Positions 9,464 through 20,109 are shown, counted from the stretch's first letter. The stretch: 51,400 bases of DNA from Mesorhizobium sp. STM 4661 (GCF_000359125.1 NZ_CAAF010000051.1:1-51400); one strand, 5' to 3'. Notes: generated by a model from the sequence alone, not told the origin. A program made the numbers and translations.

Positions 9464-10273
9464 ATGATGAAAAGGCGGCATATCGCGGCAATCCTGATTG
9501 GCGCTCTCGCGCTCGCGCTGGCCCTGATCTGGTGGTTCAGGCCGTCGGCGCCTCCGCCGGTCGTCGCTGGCGGCGAACTGCCCGCGCCATGCAGGGACCT
9601 CAACTTCGAGGCGGTTCCCTATGTCGTCTGCGAGATCGATCTTCGCAGCTATGACATCGGCGTCTTCCACGCCGGCGCGGACGGCAAGGCCTTCGGTTCG
9701 CTGGAAAAATTCGACAAGGCGATGGCGGGCGAGGGCAGGCCGGTCATGCTTGCCATGAACGCCGGCATGTATCACGAGGACTTGGCGCCGGTCGGGCTTC
9801 TCGTCGAAAACGGGCATGTAGAGGCGCCGCTCAACCTTGCCGACGGCGAAGGCAATTTCTTCCTGAAACCGAACGGCGTGTTCCTGGTCCGCAAGGATGG
9901 CAAGGCGGCGGTCGTGGAGACCAACGCCTATATCGCCGCAAGGCCGGAGGTGGCATTCGCCACGCAGTCGGGCCCGATGTTGGTGATCGACGGCCGGTTT
10001 CATCCCCGCTTCAAGGAGAACGGCGTCTCACGCTACATCCGCAACGGCGTCGGCGTCCGCGATGGCGACACGGTCGTGCTGGCGATCTCACGCTCCGAGG
10101 TCAGCCTCGGCAGCTTCGCCCGGCTGTTTCGCGACGCGTTGCACTGTCCCAACGCGCTCTTCTTCGACGGTGTGGTCTCGGCGCTGTCGAATGGCGACAG
10201 GATGATCGTCGGCGGCAAATACCCCGCCGGGCCGATCATCGCCGTGTCGGCGAAGAAGCCTACAACTCAGTAA
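9464..10273 (+). CDS. Exported phosphodiester glycosidase family protein (DUF2233)
   Basis: 269 residues. The N-terminus [20 protein letters not shown] is a signal peptide or membrane anchor. The domain shows [21 protein letters not shown] near residue 95, NGVFLV near 140, [11 protein letters not shown] near 167, [17 protein letters not shown] near 190 and [12 protein letters not shown] near 230. These are the conserved blocks of the NAGPA-like/DUF2233 family, which cleaves or binds glycosyl phosphodiesters. It is probably periplasmic. Two adjacent ATGs (9464, 9467) are equally good starts. The substrate is unknown. Confidence 0.85.
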   Translation: MMKRRHIAAILIGALALALALIWWFRPSAPPPVVAGGELPAPCRDLNFEAVPYVVCEIDLRSYDIGVFHAGADGKAFGSLEKFDKAMAGEGRPVMLAMNAGMYHEDLAPVGLLVENGHVEAPLNLADGEGNFFLKPNGVFLVRKDGKAAVVETNAYIAARPEVAFATQSGPMLVIDGRFHPRFKENGVSRYIRNGVGVRDGDTVVLAISRSEVSLGSFARLFRDALHCPNALFFDGVVSALSNGDRMIVGGKYPAGPIIAVSAKKPTTQ

Positions 10274-10324
10274 CTGTGGATAATTTTTGGGGGGCCTTCG
10301 CCCACTTGCCGGTGCTGCGAGGGT

Positions 10325-10558
10325 CTATTCCGGCACACTGGTCTGCAAGGCGAGCGCATGCAGCACGCCGCCCATATTACCCTTCAGCGCGTCATAGACC
10401 ATCTGGTGCTGCTGGACGCGGCTCTTGCCGCGAAAGCTTTCAGCCACCACTTCGGCCGCATAGTGGTCGCCGTCGCCGGCCAGGTCGCGAATCGTCACCT
10501 TGGCGTCCGGAATGCCTTCCCTGATGAGTTTCTCGATATCGTGAGCGTCCATTGCCAT
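10325..10558 (-). CDS. bolA: BolA family protein
   Basis: 77 residues from the ATG at 10558, which has AGGAA upstream; a second ATG two codons on is possible. It shows the BolA pattern: an N-terminal helix, IPDAKVTIRDL, GDGDHYAAEVVAESFRGKS, and the C-terminal LHALALQTSVP. The conserved histidines in GDHY and RVQQHQMVY are cluster-binding candidates. BolA forms [2Fe-2S]-bridged complexes with CGFS glutaredoxins; grxD is nearby on the same strand with only the oppositely oriented DUF2233 gene between them. Confidence 0.93.
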   Translation of the reverse strand: MAMDAHDIEKLIREGIPDAKVTIRDLAGDGDHYAAEVVAESFRGKSRVQQHQMVYDALKGNMGGVLHALALQTSVPE

Positions 10559-10658
10559 GGCAAATTCCTGTTTCGGGCGGGGCAGCGGTGCCGCCCCCTG
10601 CGATGTGACTCGGATGAGCCTAAAGCCTTTCCGGTCGGTATTGAAGCGGTTCCGTCTA

Positions 10659-10706
10659 GCGCATGACCCCGAAAATCGGAATCGATTTCCGGAAAGGATC
10701 ATGCGC
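10659..10706. repeat. Family A palindromic intergenic element
   Basis: GCGCATGACC and GGATCATGCGC ends flank a CGAAAATCGGAATCGATTTCCGG centre split across the dyad. It lies between bolA and the upstream membrane protein gene. Confidence 0.8.
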
Positions 10707-10717
10707 AAATCAAAATG

Positions 10718-10761
10718 CTACAGCGTCCTTTGCGCGTCCAAACGGACGCGCGGCGCTGTAG
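10718..10761. repeat. Long hairpin adjoining the family A element
   Basis: CTACAGCG (10718-10725) pairs with CGCTGTAG (10754-10761), and the inner GCGCGTCC pairs with GGACGCGC around an AAAC loop. It abuts the family A repeat, giving a composite palindrome of about 100 bp in the bolA upstream region. Confidence 0.75.
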
Positions 10762-10780
10762 TGCCAGGGCGATTGGCGGC

Positions 10781-11301
10781 TCACACGACATCCTGGTCCG
10801 GATGGGCCGCATCATCCGCGGGATCATCCTCGCGTGTCGAGAAGGCACGGCCAAGGCTGAAAGCCAGCACATAAAGCGGAACGTTGATCACCAGGCTGAC
10901 GATCGGGAGGTAGTTCGTCATCTGCCAGAGCGGCGAGAAGAACGGCTGGCCGTAGCCGTCGCAGACCAGCGAAGAGCCATATTCCCACAACGCTCCCGTA
11001 ACGATGGCCGCGCCAAACAGCTTGACGCAGGTGACGATTTGGCGTGCCCGCGCCGGTTCCGGCGAAAGCCGGCCCCAGAGGAGCAGGCACAGGATGGGAA
11101 TCGCATAGATAAGGCTCTGGAGGGCCAACATAGGGATCGTGCCGTTGGCTGCGGCCAGGAACTCCGCACGGGTTTCAAGCCGGGGACAAACCTCGCTTGA
11201 GGTCGTCGACAGCAGGAAAAAGACGAACGGTCCGAGGAACCAGAAGAAGAACAGCGCCGGCCAGAAAACGACTGCAAGCAATGCCCTGGCGGCCAGCCTC
11301 G

Positions 11302-11305
<4 letters not shown>
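10781..11305 (-). CDS. Membrane protein of unknown function
   Basis: 174 residues with four likely membrane segments: residues 8-32, 58-77, 95-113 and 132-153. The loop between the first two has a lone Cys and [12 protein letters not shown]; the acidic tail is [14 protein letters not shown] do not recognise the family. The start is a TTG (11303-11305) that overlaps the purL stop as TTGA, so it is probably expressed by translational coupling to purL. Confidence 0.6.
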
Positions 11306-13533
<2,228 letters not shown>

Positions 13534-13684
13534 GGGCGGCGATTTGTATCCGTGGGAGCGGGGATTTTGAGTCCCCTCTTATCGCAAGCTTGGCGCTGTT
13601 ACACCCCATCGATTGGCGAAAAACGCCGGAAAACCACAGGGCGCCGCCTATGCTTGCCTGACTTGCCGAACCGCAGGGTCGAAC

Positions 13685-15103
13685 TCAGGAAAAACTGTCG
13701 TAGCCGGCGCGGCCTTCGTCGAGAAGCCGTCGGATCACCTCGACGCCATCCGCGATATTCCTGCGCTGCCCAGGCTGCGAAACGCCGAAGCGGATCCCGT
13801 GGAACACCTGCTCGGAGCGACCGGCCTTGAACTGGTCCTCGTCATTGATCAGCACGCCGTGCTCGAGGCAAGCATTCTTGAAGGTGCCGGAAAGCCACGG
13901 GTCGGGCAAAGTCAGCCAGACAAAGGGCACCTTGTCGTGCGACTTGAACGCGAAGCCGGCCAAAGTCTCGCGCACGATCGCGATGCGGGCGCTGATTTCG
14001 GCGATGCTGCGCTTGCGGATATCGCCGGCCTGACCGGAAAGCACCAGCCGGGCATTCACCTCCGCCAGCAGGAAGGGCATGCCGCCGGTCATCATCTTGT
14101 GGGCGACACGGATGCGGTGGCGATAGGCAGGCGGGCAGGAGAGCCAGCCGCCGCGCACACCAGCCGCGACCGACTTCGACAGGCCGCCGGCGACAATGGT
14201 GCGTTCAGGGGCATACTCGGCCAGCAATTGCGTCGGATCATCGGTGAGGTGGCCATAGAGATCGTCCTCGATGAGAACGACATTGTATTCGCGTGCGACG
14301 CGCGCGATCGCTTCGCGGCGCGCCGCCGACAAGGTTACCAGCGTCGGATTCTGCGCCGTCGGCATCAGGAAGATCATCCTGGGATGCTTTTGCGCGCAGA
14401 CGCGCTCGAAATCCTGGGGATCGATGCCTTCATCGTCCGATGCCACCAAGGCCGTCCGCCGGCCGATCAGGCCGGCGCTGCGCGAAATCTGTGAATAGGT
14501 GAGGTGCTCGAACGCGACATAGTCGCCAGGGGTGGTCAGGGCGGCGATCGCTGCCATCACCGCGGCATGGGTGCCGAGCGTCGGGACAACGGCGTCGGCA
14601 TTTGGGTGGAAGGAATTGCGTGACAGCCAGCGGGCGCCGGCCGCGTACCAGCGGTCGGGAAAATCCCGCGTGTAGCTTGAAATCTCATGTGGATGGTCCT
14701 GCGCCACGCGCGACAGGACATCGGCTACATCAGCGCCCTGGCCGATGTCGGGCGCCGCCATGCTATCGAAACGCAGCTCGCCGCGCGGCGCATCGATAGT
14801 GCGTGTGCCTTCGCCACCGACGTCCGGAGCCAGGAAGTCCGGGTTTTCGCCATCGGCGCGCTGGCCGAGCACATAGGTGCCGCGCCCGACCTCGCCGCTC
14901 ACCAGGCCGCGCTCGCGCAGCAATTGATAGGCCCGGCCGACCGTGCCGACGGTCGCGCCGATATCATAGGCCAGATCCCGCTGCGGTGGCAGCTTCGCGC
15001 CGGCCCCGATGACGCCCTTGTCGATATCTGACTCAATGCTGTCAGCAAGACGCTGATAGAGAGGGCCGGAACCGGCATTCAAATCTGGGAGCCAATTTGT
15101 CAT
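13685..15103 (-). CDS. MocR-type PLP-dependent transcriptional regulator
   Basis: 472 residues. Residues 10-75 are a GntR winged helix (GPLYQRLADSIESDI, LPPQRDLAYDIGATVGTVGR, GLVSGEVGRGTYV). Residues 100-465 are an aminotransferase fold I domain, with the PLP lysine expected in GGLSKSVAAGVRGGW and the aspartate in NVVLIEDDLYGHL. MocR proteins use PLP or a derivative to sense metabolites and usually control a neighbouring divergent gene, here the DUF1127 gene. A 6-bp inverted repeat overlaps its own start codon. The effector is unknown. Confidence 0.9.
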   Translation of the reverse strand: MTNWLPDLNAGSGPLYQRLADSIESDIDKGVIGAGAKLPPQRDLAYDIGATVGTVGRAYQLLRERGLVSGEVGRGTYVLGQRADGENPDFLAPDVGGEGTRTIDAPRGELRFDSMAAPDIGQGADVADVLSRVAQDHPHEISSYTRDFPDRWYAAGARWLSRNSFHPNADAVVPTLGTHAAVMAAIAALTTPGDYVAFEHLTYSQISRSAGLIGRRTALVASDDEGIDPQDFERVCAQKHPRMIFLMPTAQNPTLVTLSAARREAIARVAREYNVVLIEDDLYGHLTDDPTQLLAEYAPERTIVAGGLSKSVAAGVRGGWLSCPPAYRHRIRVAHKMMTGGMPFLLAEVNARLVLSGQAGDIRKRSIAEISARIAIVRETLAGFAFKSHDKVPFVWLTLPDPWLSGTFKNACLEHGVLINDEDQFKAGRSEQVFHGIRFGVSQPGQRRNIADGVEVIRRLLDEGRAGYDSFS

Positions 15104-15111
15104 GGTGACAA
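15097..15111. promoter_or_regulatory. Inverted repeat over the MocR gene start, possible operator
   Basis: TTGTCA-TGG-TGACAA is a perfect 6-bp inverted repeat with a 3-nt spacer, centred on the start codon of the MocR gene in the 93-bp divergent region. A 10-bp perfect palindrome TGCAATTGCA lies near 15168 in the same region. Either could be a regulator site. This is pattern only. Confidence 0.4.
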
Positions 15112-15196
15112 TTTTCTATATTGCACCGAATTAGGAGTCAATACATATGAATTGCGCGGCAAAAAGGCTGCAATTGCAAATATTGGCAGAAATAAA

Positions 15197-15442
15197 ATGA
15201 GTACAATTGAGACAATCCGTTACGCGAGGACTGAATCGCTCCGGGCACTTCCATCAAGCCAGCGAACCTATGTCGGTCGCCTTGTGCGCGTGGTCAGGTC
15301 GCTCGCGATCTGGATCGGTAGCCTGCTGGAGCGCCGGCGCAGCCGGCTGGTCCTGCTGGAGATGACCGACGATCAGCTCAAGGATATCGGCATTTCCCGT
15401 TGCGACGCCCATCGCGAAGGTCTCAGGCCCTTCTGGGATTGA
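15197..15442 (+). CDS. DUF1127 domain-containing protein
   Basis: 81 residues from the ATG at 15197; an in-frame TTG at 15152 would add 15 residues with no similarity. The C-terminal 30 residues LLEMTDDQLKDIGISRCDAH then GLRPFW are the YjiS-like DUF1127 motif (helix plus conserved D-L-D-I-G-I-R). Small DUF1127 proteins of alphaproteobacteria bind RNA or influence phosphate and carbon metabolism. Divergent to the MocR gene, it is the likely regulatory target. Confidence 0.85.
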   Translation: MSTIETIRYARTESLRALPSSQRTYVGRLVRVVRSLAIWIGSLLERRRSRLVLLEMTDDQLKDIGISRCDAHREGLRPFWD

Positions 15443-15554
15443 AAGCGCACTCATGGGTCACGCTCTCTCGCTCGAAAAGGCACTCTGACGTCAGGGTGTC
15501 TTTTGATATTCTGGGTACGGACGCTATGAGACTGTGTATTGGGGCGGCGGCGGG

Positions 15555-15908
15555 CTAAACGAGATCGTCGAGATCGACATTGAGAGCTGTCGCGATTTTC
15601 TTCATCGCCGAAATGCTACCCTCCTTCTTGCCGCTTTCGATCTCGGAAATATATGGCGCGCTTAGTTCGGTTGCTGCAGCGAGATCGCGCGCGGACAGAC
15701 CCCGATGCATTCGCCAAACCTTCACTGCGTTCTCGCCCGAGATGATGCGATTGACGATGCTGGCGGGAACCAGTTCATCACGTCCGGCGGCTATGTCGCT
15801 CTTCACCCTCTGCGCTCCGGCGATATCATTGCCGTCAACAAGGCGCTCATAGTCATCGAGAGGAAGGATAACGAGGGTCTCGCCCTTGGGAGTAGTGATC
15901 TTCTGCAT
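15555..15908 (-). CDS. XRE-family antitoxin of a type II toxin-antitoxin pair
   Basis: 117 residues. The C-terminal half (about 58-112) is a helix-turn-helix XRE domain: RMHRGLSARDLAAATELSAP, then YISEIESGKKEGSISAMKKI. The N-terminal 30 residues contain LVILPLDDYERLVDG, reminiscent of Phd/YefM antitoxins, so the protein looks like a two-part antitoxin. It lies 9 bp downstream of the toxin gene, the toxin-first order of HigBA systems. It would repress its own operon and neutralise the toxin. Confidence 0.82.
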   Translation of the reverse strand: MQKITTPKGETLVILPLDDYERLVDGNDIAGAQRVKSDIAAGRDELVPASIVNRIISGENAVKVWRMHRGLSARDLAAATELSAPYISEIESGKKEGSISAMKKIATALNVDLDDLV

Positions 15909-15917
15909 GATGTTCTC

Positions 15918-16169
15918 CTAATCGTAGATGCCACCGCGTGGGTCGATTTTGAGGACTTCAAGGACATTGCCGAGATCGTCCATGATGACGCGCCAATCGG
16001 CTACCCGAAGGCGGATATAGGGCGAGCCAGCCAGCGCTTTGACATTGTTGGCGAGGCTGTTTGGGTCATTCGCATATTGCTCGACCTTCGAGATGATCCG
16101 GGTGGCTTCGTTCGAAGGCATCCGGCGCAGAGTCTTCAAGGCCGATTTTCTGTAGGCGATCTGCCTCAT
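15918..16169 (-). CDS. RelE/ParE-family toxin
   Basis: 83 residues. The typical fold pattern is visible: YRKSALKTLRRMPSNEATRI, KVEQYANDPN, NNVKALAGSPYIRLRVADWR, then VIMDD and the final strand VLEVLKIDPRGGIYD. The RLRVADWRVI strand with conserved arginines is the RelE/ParE core, so the protein would be either an mRNA interferase or a gyrase inhibitor. It is the first gene of the pair. The upstream DNA (16170-16300) is locally AT-rich and carries a 13-bp tandem duplication. Confidence 0.85.
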   Translation of the reverse strand: MRQIAYRKSALKTLRRMPSNEATRIISKVEQYANDPNSLANNVKALAGSPYIRLRVADWRVIMDDLGNVLEVLKIDPRGGIYD

Positions 16170-16227
16170 GTGCAGCCAATAGCAAATTGCGAACTTTTTT
16201 GCAAGTTAATTAGCTTATAGCGAACAC

Positions 16228-16253
16228 GTAGACTGAAAAGGTAGACTGAAAAG
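16228..16253. repeat. 13-bp tandem duplication upstream of the toxin-antitoxin operon
   Basis: GTAGACTGAAAAG occurs twice head to tail (16228-16240 and 16241-16253), about 60 bp upstream of the toxin start in an AT-richer stretch. It may be an operator pair or replication slippage. Confidence 0.8.
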
Positions 16254-16300
16254 ATTGCCGTGCTGCGATCTGTTCGAGCAATCCTCGCGAACGGTTTGGA

Positions 16301-16948
16301 TCACTGCGGACGAGCGCCCGAACCCCTGATCCGTGAAATCCCGCGATCCGCAAGCACGGCGATGACGCACAGCACGAGAAAAAGCCCGGTTACGGCCAGC
16401 GCCGAAATGGCGACGCTGGCCGCGCCGTTCTTGGCGACATCGAGGAAAGGGTAGGGCACCTCGCCGGCGACCGGTGCCCGCGCGAGTACATAGATCAGAT
16501 AGGCGATGGGATAGACCATCCACCAGGAGATGTCGCGCCACCTTGTGGTGCCGTCGGCGCCGGCGACAAGCCACCACAGCACGAACAGCACCGGCGTCAC
16601 ATAATGCAGCAGCACATCGCAGACCAAAAACAGCCCTTGCGGCTGCCAAAGCTGCGCCAGAACAGTTGCATAGATGATGAAGACCAGCGTGATCGCCACC
16701 GCCACGCCTGCCCGCACCCGTGGCCCGGCAAAAGCCGGGAACCAGGCATAGCCAGTGGATGACAGCAGGGCGGTGTGGACGAGCACCGCGCCGATATTGG
16801 TCAGGATGGTGAAGAAGCTGAAATAGAAGATGAGCGAGCCGAGGAAACTGCGGCCCGCCTCCATCGAGGTCGGCACGGTGATGCAGATTTGCAGGACAAG
16901 CCCGGCAAGGCCAATGACCAGACCTGATATCTGCAGGAACCGGCCCAT
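16301..16948 (-). CDS. Pr6Pr family integral membrane protein
   Basis: 215 residues from the ATG at 16948. Six likely transmembrane segments, with conserved features FYFSFFTILTNIGAVLVHT in the second, DVLLHYVTPVLFVLWWL in the fourth, and RDISWWMVYPIAYLIYVLARA in the fifth. I recognise this as the Pr6Pr (FAR-17a/AIG1-related) group of unknown function. It starts 4 bp after the lipoprotein gene ends, so the two are cotranscribed, probably downstream of purQ. Confidence 0.75.
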   Translation of the reverse strand: MGRFLQISGLVIGLAGLVLQICITVPTSMEAGRSFLGSLIFYFSFFTILTNIGAVLVHTALLSSTGYAWFPAFAGPRVRAGVAVAITLVFIIYATVLAQLWQPQGLFLVCDVLLHYVTPVLFVLWWLVAGADGTTRWRDISWWMVYPIAYLIYVLARAPVAGEVPYPFLDVAKNGAASVAISALAVTGLFLVLCVIAVLADRGISRIRGSGARPQ

Positions 16949-16952
16949 AGCC

Positions 16953-17360
16953 CTATACGGCCGCGGCGCAGGACGGGTTGCCCGCCCGCCAGCGGGCAAT
17001 GTCCGAGCCGATGCGCGCGCCAAGCGGCTCGGCCATCAGCGGACCGAATACATCGACGCGGCTGGAATTGCCTTGCGCCTGCACCACCAGCAGCGGCTTG
17101 CCGCCATAATGCTTGGCCGGCACCAGCAGGAAGCGCGGCGTGCCGCTGAAGGAATTCAGTTCGTTGGCCATCTGGTAGGACTTGAAGGCCGGATCCTTGC
17201 TGGCGATCCAGCATTTATGAGCGGCGATAGCGACTTGCTCCATGGCCAGCAACGAGGCGCTCTTGCCCGAGGGGACCGGTGCGCTCTCCGGGCTCGACTG
17301 GCAGGACGCAAGCACAAAACCGGTTGCGATGAGAGCGAGGCAGGCGATCGTCTGTCTCAT
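16953..17360 (-). CDS. Putative lipoprotein of unknown function
   Basis: 135 residues from the ATG at 17360 (a TTG at 17366 is also in frame). MRQTIACLALIATGFVLASC is a lipoprotein signal with lipobox LASC. The mature part is about 115 residues with two further cysteines (HKCWIA, NPSCAAA) that could form a disulfide. Family not recognised. It lies 38 bp after purQ and just before the Pr6Pr gene on the same strand; an envelope role with that membrane protein is possible but unproven. Confidence 0.7.
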   Translation of the reverse strand: MRQTIACLALIATGFVLASCQSSPESAPVPSGKSASLLAMEQVAIAAHKCWIASKDPAFKSYQMANELNSFSGTPRFLLVPAKHYGGKPLLVVQAQGNSSRVDVFGPLMAEPLGARIGSDIARWRAGNPSCAAAV

Positions 17361-17398
17361 GGTCAAGCGGCTTCCGTCTCAGGTTGGAAAGGAAGATA

Positions 17399-18067
17399 TC
17401 AGGCGGCGATGCCGAGGGCGCCTTCGAACAAGGCCCGGCCGTCATTGCCGCCATGGGCCGCTTCGATCAGGTTCTCGGGATGCGGCATCAGGCCCAGCAC
17501 GTTGCCCTGGCTGTTGATGATGCCGGCAATGTCGTTGATCGAGCCGTTGGGGTTGGTGCCTTCGGCATAGCGGAACACCACCTGGCCTTCACCTTCGAGG
17601 CGGGCAAGCGTCTCGGCGTCGGCGAAATAATTGCCGTCGTGATGGGCCACCGGCGAACGGATGATCTGGCCGGGCTGGTAACGACGGGTGAACATCGTGT
17701 TGGCGTTGGCGATTTGCAGTTTCACTTCCCGGCAGACGAATTTGAGCGAGCTGTTGCGCATCAATGCCCCCGGCAGCATTCCGGCCTCGACCAGGATCTG
17801 GAACCCGTTGCAGACGCCGATCACCATGACGCCCTTGGCCGCCTTTTCGGCGACCGCCCGCATGACAGGCATGCGCGCGGCAATCGCCCCGCAGCGCAGA
17901 TAGTCGCCAAAGGAAAAGCCGCCCGGAATGGCGATCAGGTCGACATCGGGGATTTCGGTATCGGTCTGCCAGACGGTGGCCGGCGCCTTGCCGGAAATCT
18001 TGGTCAGCGCCGCGATCATGTCGCGGTCGCGATTGAGGCCGGGGAGAAGGACGACTGCTGATTTCAT
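17399..18067 (-). CDS. purQ: Phosphoribosylformylglycinamidine synthase subunit PurQ
   Basis: 222 residues. It is the glutaminase subunit that supplies ammonia to PurL. It shows the class I glutamine amidotransferase triad: nucleophile Cys in [11 protein letters not shown], and the His and Glu in LMPHPEN near the C-terminus. The N-terminus [16 protein letters not shown] and [13 protein letters not shown] are PurQ-typical. The ATG overlaps the stop of the upstream 84-codon gene (ATGA), and purS lies just beyond, so purS-orf-purQ form one coupled operon. Confidence 0.96.
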   Translation of the reverse strand: MKSAVVLLPGLNRDRDMIAALTKISGKAPATVWQTDTEIPDVDLIAIPGGFSFGDYLRCGAIAARMPVMRAVAEKAAKGVMVIGVCNGFQILVEAGMLPGALMRNSSLKFVCREVKLQIANANTMFTRRYQPGQIIRSPVAHHDGNYFADAETLARLEGEGQVVFRYAEGTNPNGSINDIAGIINSQGNVLGLMPHPENLIEAAHGGNDGRALFEGALGIAA

Positions 18068-18318
18068 TTCGGTTCGTAAGGCCTCTGGGCTTCGGCGAGT
18101 TCGCGCAGGTCTAAACGGCGATCGATACGCTCCAGGCGATCGTCCTGCCGAGCAAGAATGCCATAGATGTTATGAATATCGCTTTGCGTTGCCACCATGT
18201 GACCCCGCATCACATTCAATTCCCGTTTCGTCTCGGAAACATCCTGACGAAGTTCACCGATTTCGTGATGCACGCGCTTCAACAGCTCGAACATCAGCTC
18301 ATTCGTGACTTCCGCCAT
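18064..18318 (-). CDS. Small coiled-coil protein between purS and purQ
   Basis: 84 residues, no signal or membrane segment. Heptad-like patterning of hydrophobic residues runs through [20 protein letters not shown] and [20 protein letters not shown], predicting a long coiled coil. It is 19 bp after purS and overlaps purQ by 4 bp. The family is not recognised. The fixed, tightly coupled position suggests a role with the PurSQL complex or simple expression hitch-hiking; the sequence cannot decide. Confidence 0.75.
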   Translation of the reverse strand: MAEVTNELMFELLKRVHHEIGELRQDVSETKRELNVMRGHMVATQSDIHNIYGILARQDDRLERIDRRLDLRELAEAQRPYEPK

Positions 18319-18337
18319 CTGCCCCTCCGGTACAACC

Positions 18338-18589
18338 TCAGGTTATGGCTACACTATAGTTCTCAATCACCGTATTCGCCAGAAGCTTGTCGCACATCGC
18401 CTTCAAGTCTGCCTCGGCCTTGGCCTTGTCGGTCTCGGCGAGTTCGACGTCGAAGACCTTGCCCTGGCGCACCTGGCCGACGCCGCCAAAACCCAATCCG
18501 GACAGCGCGTGTTCGATCGCCTTGCCTTGCGGGTCGAGCACGCCGTTCTTGAGGGTTACGGTAACGCGGGCCTTGATCACGCTGGACAT
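18338..18589 (-). CDS. purS: Phosphoribosylformylglycinamidine synthase subunit PurS
   Basis: 83 residues, the expected size. It bridges PurL and PurQ in the three-part FGAM synthase. The signature KARVTVTLKNGVLDPQGKAI, ALSGLGFGGVGQVRQGKVF and the C-terminal KLLANTVIENYSV are clear. It starts at an ATG 31 bp after the end of purC on the same strand. Confidence 0.95.
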   Translation of the reverse strand: MSSVIKARVTVTLKNGVLDPQGKAIEHALSGLGFGGVGQVRQGKVFDVELAETDKAKAEADLKAMCDKLLANTVIENYSVAIT

Positions 18590-18620
18590 GCTCCTGTTCT
18601 AAAATAAGCGGCAAGAAATA

Positions 18621-19415
18621 TCAGTGCTTCATGCCCTTCGGCGGCTCGCTGGACGCGACGAGTACCGGCCCGGCCGGGCGCGGTGGCTCGTTCTCGTTCA
18701 TGATGCCAAGCCGGCGGGCGACTTCCTGATAAGCTTCGACCAACCCGCCCATGTCGCGGCGGAAGCGGTCCTTGTCGAGCTTGTCCTGCGTCGCGACATC
18801 CCACAGCCGGCAGGAATCGGGCGAAATCTCGTCGGCGACGACGATGCGCATCATGTCGCCCTCGAACAGGCGGCCGCACTCGATCTTGAAGTCGACGAGC
18901 TGGATGCCGACGCCCATGAACAGGCCGGACAGAAAATCGTTGACGCGGATGGCCAGCGCCATGACGTCGTCGATCTCCTGCGGGCTTGCCCAGCCGAAAG
19001 CGGTGATGTGCTCTTCCGACACCATCGGATCGTCGAGCGCGTCGGCCTTGTAATAGAATTCGATGATCGAACGAGGCAGCACCGTGCCTTCCTCGATGCC
19101 GAGGCGCTTGGCCAGCGAGCCGGCGGCGACATTGCGCACGACCACTTCGAGCGGGATGATCTCGACTTCCTTGATCAACTGCTCGCGCATGTTGAGCCGG
19201 CGGATGAAGTGGGTCGGAATGCCCATCCGGTTGAGATGGTTGAAGATATGCTCGGAAATGCGGTTGTTGAGCACGCCCTTGCCATCGACGACTTCGTGTT
19301 TCTTCTTGTTGAAGGCGGTGGCGTCGTCCTTGAAGAACTGGATCAGTGTACCCGGCTCAGGTCCTTCATAGAGGATCTTGGCCTTGCCTTCATAAATGCG
19401 GCGGCGATTTTTCAT
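18621..19415 (-). CDS. purC: Phosphoribosylaminoimidazole-succinocarboxamide synthase
   Basis: 264 residues from the ATG at 19415, giving the usual N-terminus [18 protein letters not shown]; a frame extension of 19 codons upstream has no similarity. SAICAR synthetase motifs are present: [54 protein letters not shown] and [13 protein letters not shown]. The last two are the family signatures. The C-terminal tail ([18 protein letters not shown]) is 10 residues or so longer than the shortest family members. It heads the purC-purS-orf-purQ operon and is divergent from the zeta gene. Confidence 0.97.
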   Translation of the reverse strand: MKNRRRIYEGKAKILYEGPEPGTLIQFFKDDATAFNKKKHEVVDGKGVLNNRISEHIFNHLNRMGIPTHFIRRLNMREQLIKEVEIIPLEVVVRNVAAGSLAKRLGIEEGTVLPRSIIEFYYKADALDDPMVSEEHITAFGWASPQEIDDVMALAIRVNDFLSGLFMGVGIQLVDFKIECGRLFEGDMMRIVVADEISPDSCRLWDVATQDKLDKDRFRRDMGGLVEAYQEVARRLGIMNENEPPRPAGPVLVASSEPPKGMKH

Positions 19416-19690
19416 CTGATTTTTTCTCTGGATTTCCGGGCAGGCGGCAAGCGACCAGTTCCTGTCCGTCAACCTAAATTAGTGAGGCGACGGGCAGGGT
19501 TCAATGCCGGTGTCTATCTCAATCACGGTGTTTGCTCAATCGGCAAATCCTTTCAATCACCGCTTTCGGGACTGAAATGCCGCAGTGCAGCAAGCGATCT
19601 AGCATATTGACCGACCCGCGGCCTTTTGATTTGTGCTCGCCCAGCACACATATTCACCGTCAACGAATCGGATTTCATCGGAGGGATGCC

Positions 19691-20011
19691 ATGAGCAGCA
19701 TGAAAGACCGCGAAGAGGGCTTCGAGCGCAAATTCGCATTCGACGAGGAGCTTCGGTTCAAGGCCTCGGCTCGCCGCAACAGGGCGCTCGGCATGTGGGC
19801 CGCGGAAAAACTGGGCAAATCTGGCGCCGATGCCGAGGCCTACGCCAAGCAGGTGGTCGTCGCCGACATCGAGGAAGCCGGCGATCACGACGTTTTCCGC
19901 AAGATCCGCAAGGATTTCGATGAGGCGGGCGTCGAGCAGTCGGACCATCAGATCCGCCGCACCATGGACGAACTGATGGCGCAGGCCATCGAGCAGATCA
20001 AGAACACCTAG
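19691..20011 (+). CDS. F1-ATPase inhibitor zeta subunit family (DUF1476)
   Basis: 106 residues from the ATG at 19691, preceded by GGAGGGATGCC. It matches the DUF1476 pattern: MKDREEGFERKFAFDEELRF, ARRNRALGMWAAEKLG, and KQVVVADIEEAGDHDVFRK. In Paracoccus denitrificans this family is the zeta subunit, which blocks reverse rotation of the F1Fo-ATPase by inserting its N-terminal region. In some rhizobia the in vivo inhibitory role is weaker. It is divergent from purC across a 275-bp region with no other gene, and it is followed by a family A repeat and a terminator. Confidence 0.88.
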   Translation: MSSMKDREEGFERKFAFDEELRFKASARRNRALGMWAAEKLGKSGADAEAYAKQVVVADIEEAGDHDVFRKIRKDFDEAGVEQSDHQIRRTMDELMAQAIEQIKNT

Positions 20012-20079
20012 AGCATGATCCCGAACCGAAGGACCGCGTAGCGAAAAGTGGAGACCGGTTTTCGGAGAAGATCATGCTC
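20011..20079. repeat. Family A palindromic intergenic element, enlarged copy
   Basis: GAGCATGATC (20011-20020) and GATCATGCTC (20070-20079) are the complementary ends. The inside carries about 20 extra bases compared with the 48-50 bp copies at 21586 and 31788. It starts immediately at the DUF1476 stop codon. Confidence 0.85.
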
Positions 20080-20109
20080 AAAGAAAACAGCGTCTTCTGG
20101 ACCAATCGA

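Noticed and set aside
19416..19690. Purine riboswitch or PurR-type operator before purC
   Set aside because: No aptamer-like conserved core or dyad operator could be recognised by eye.
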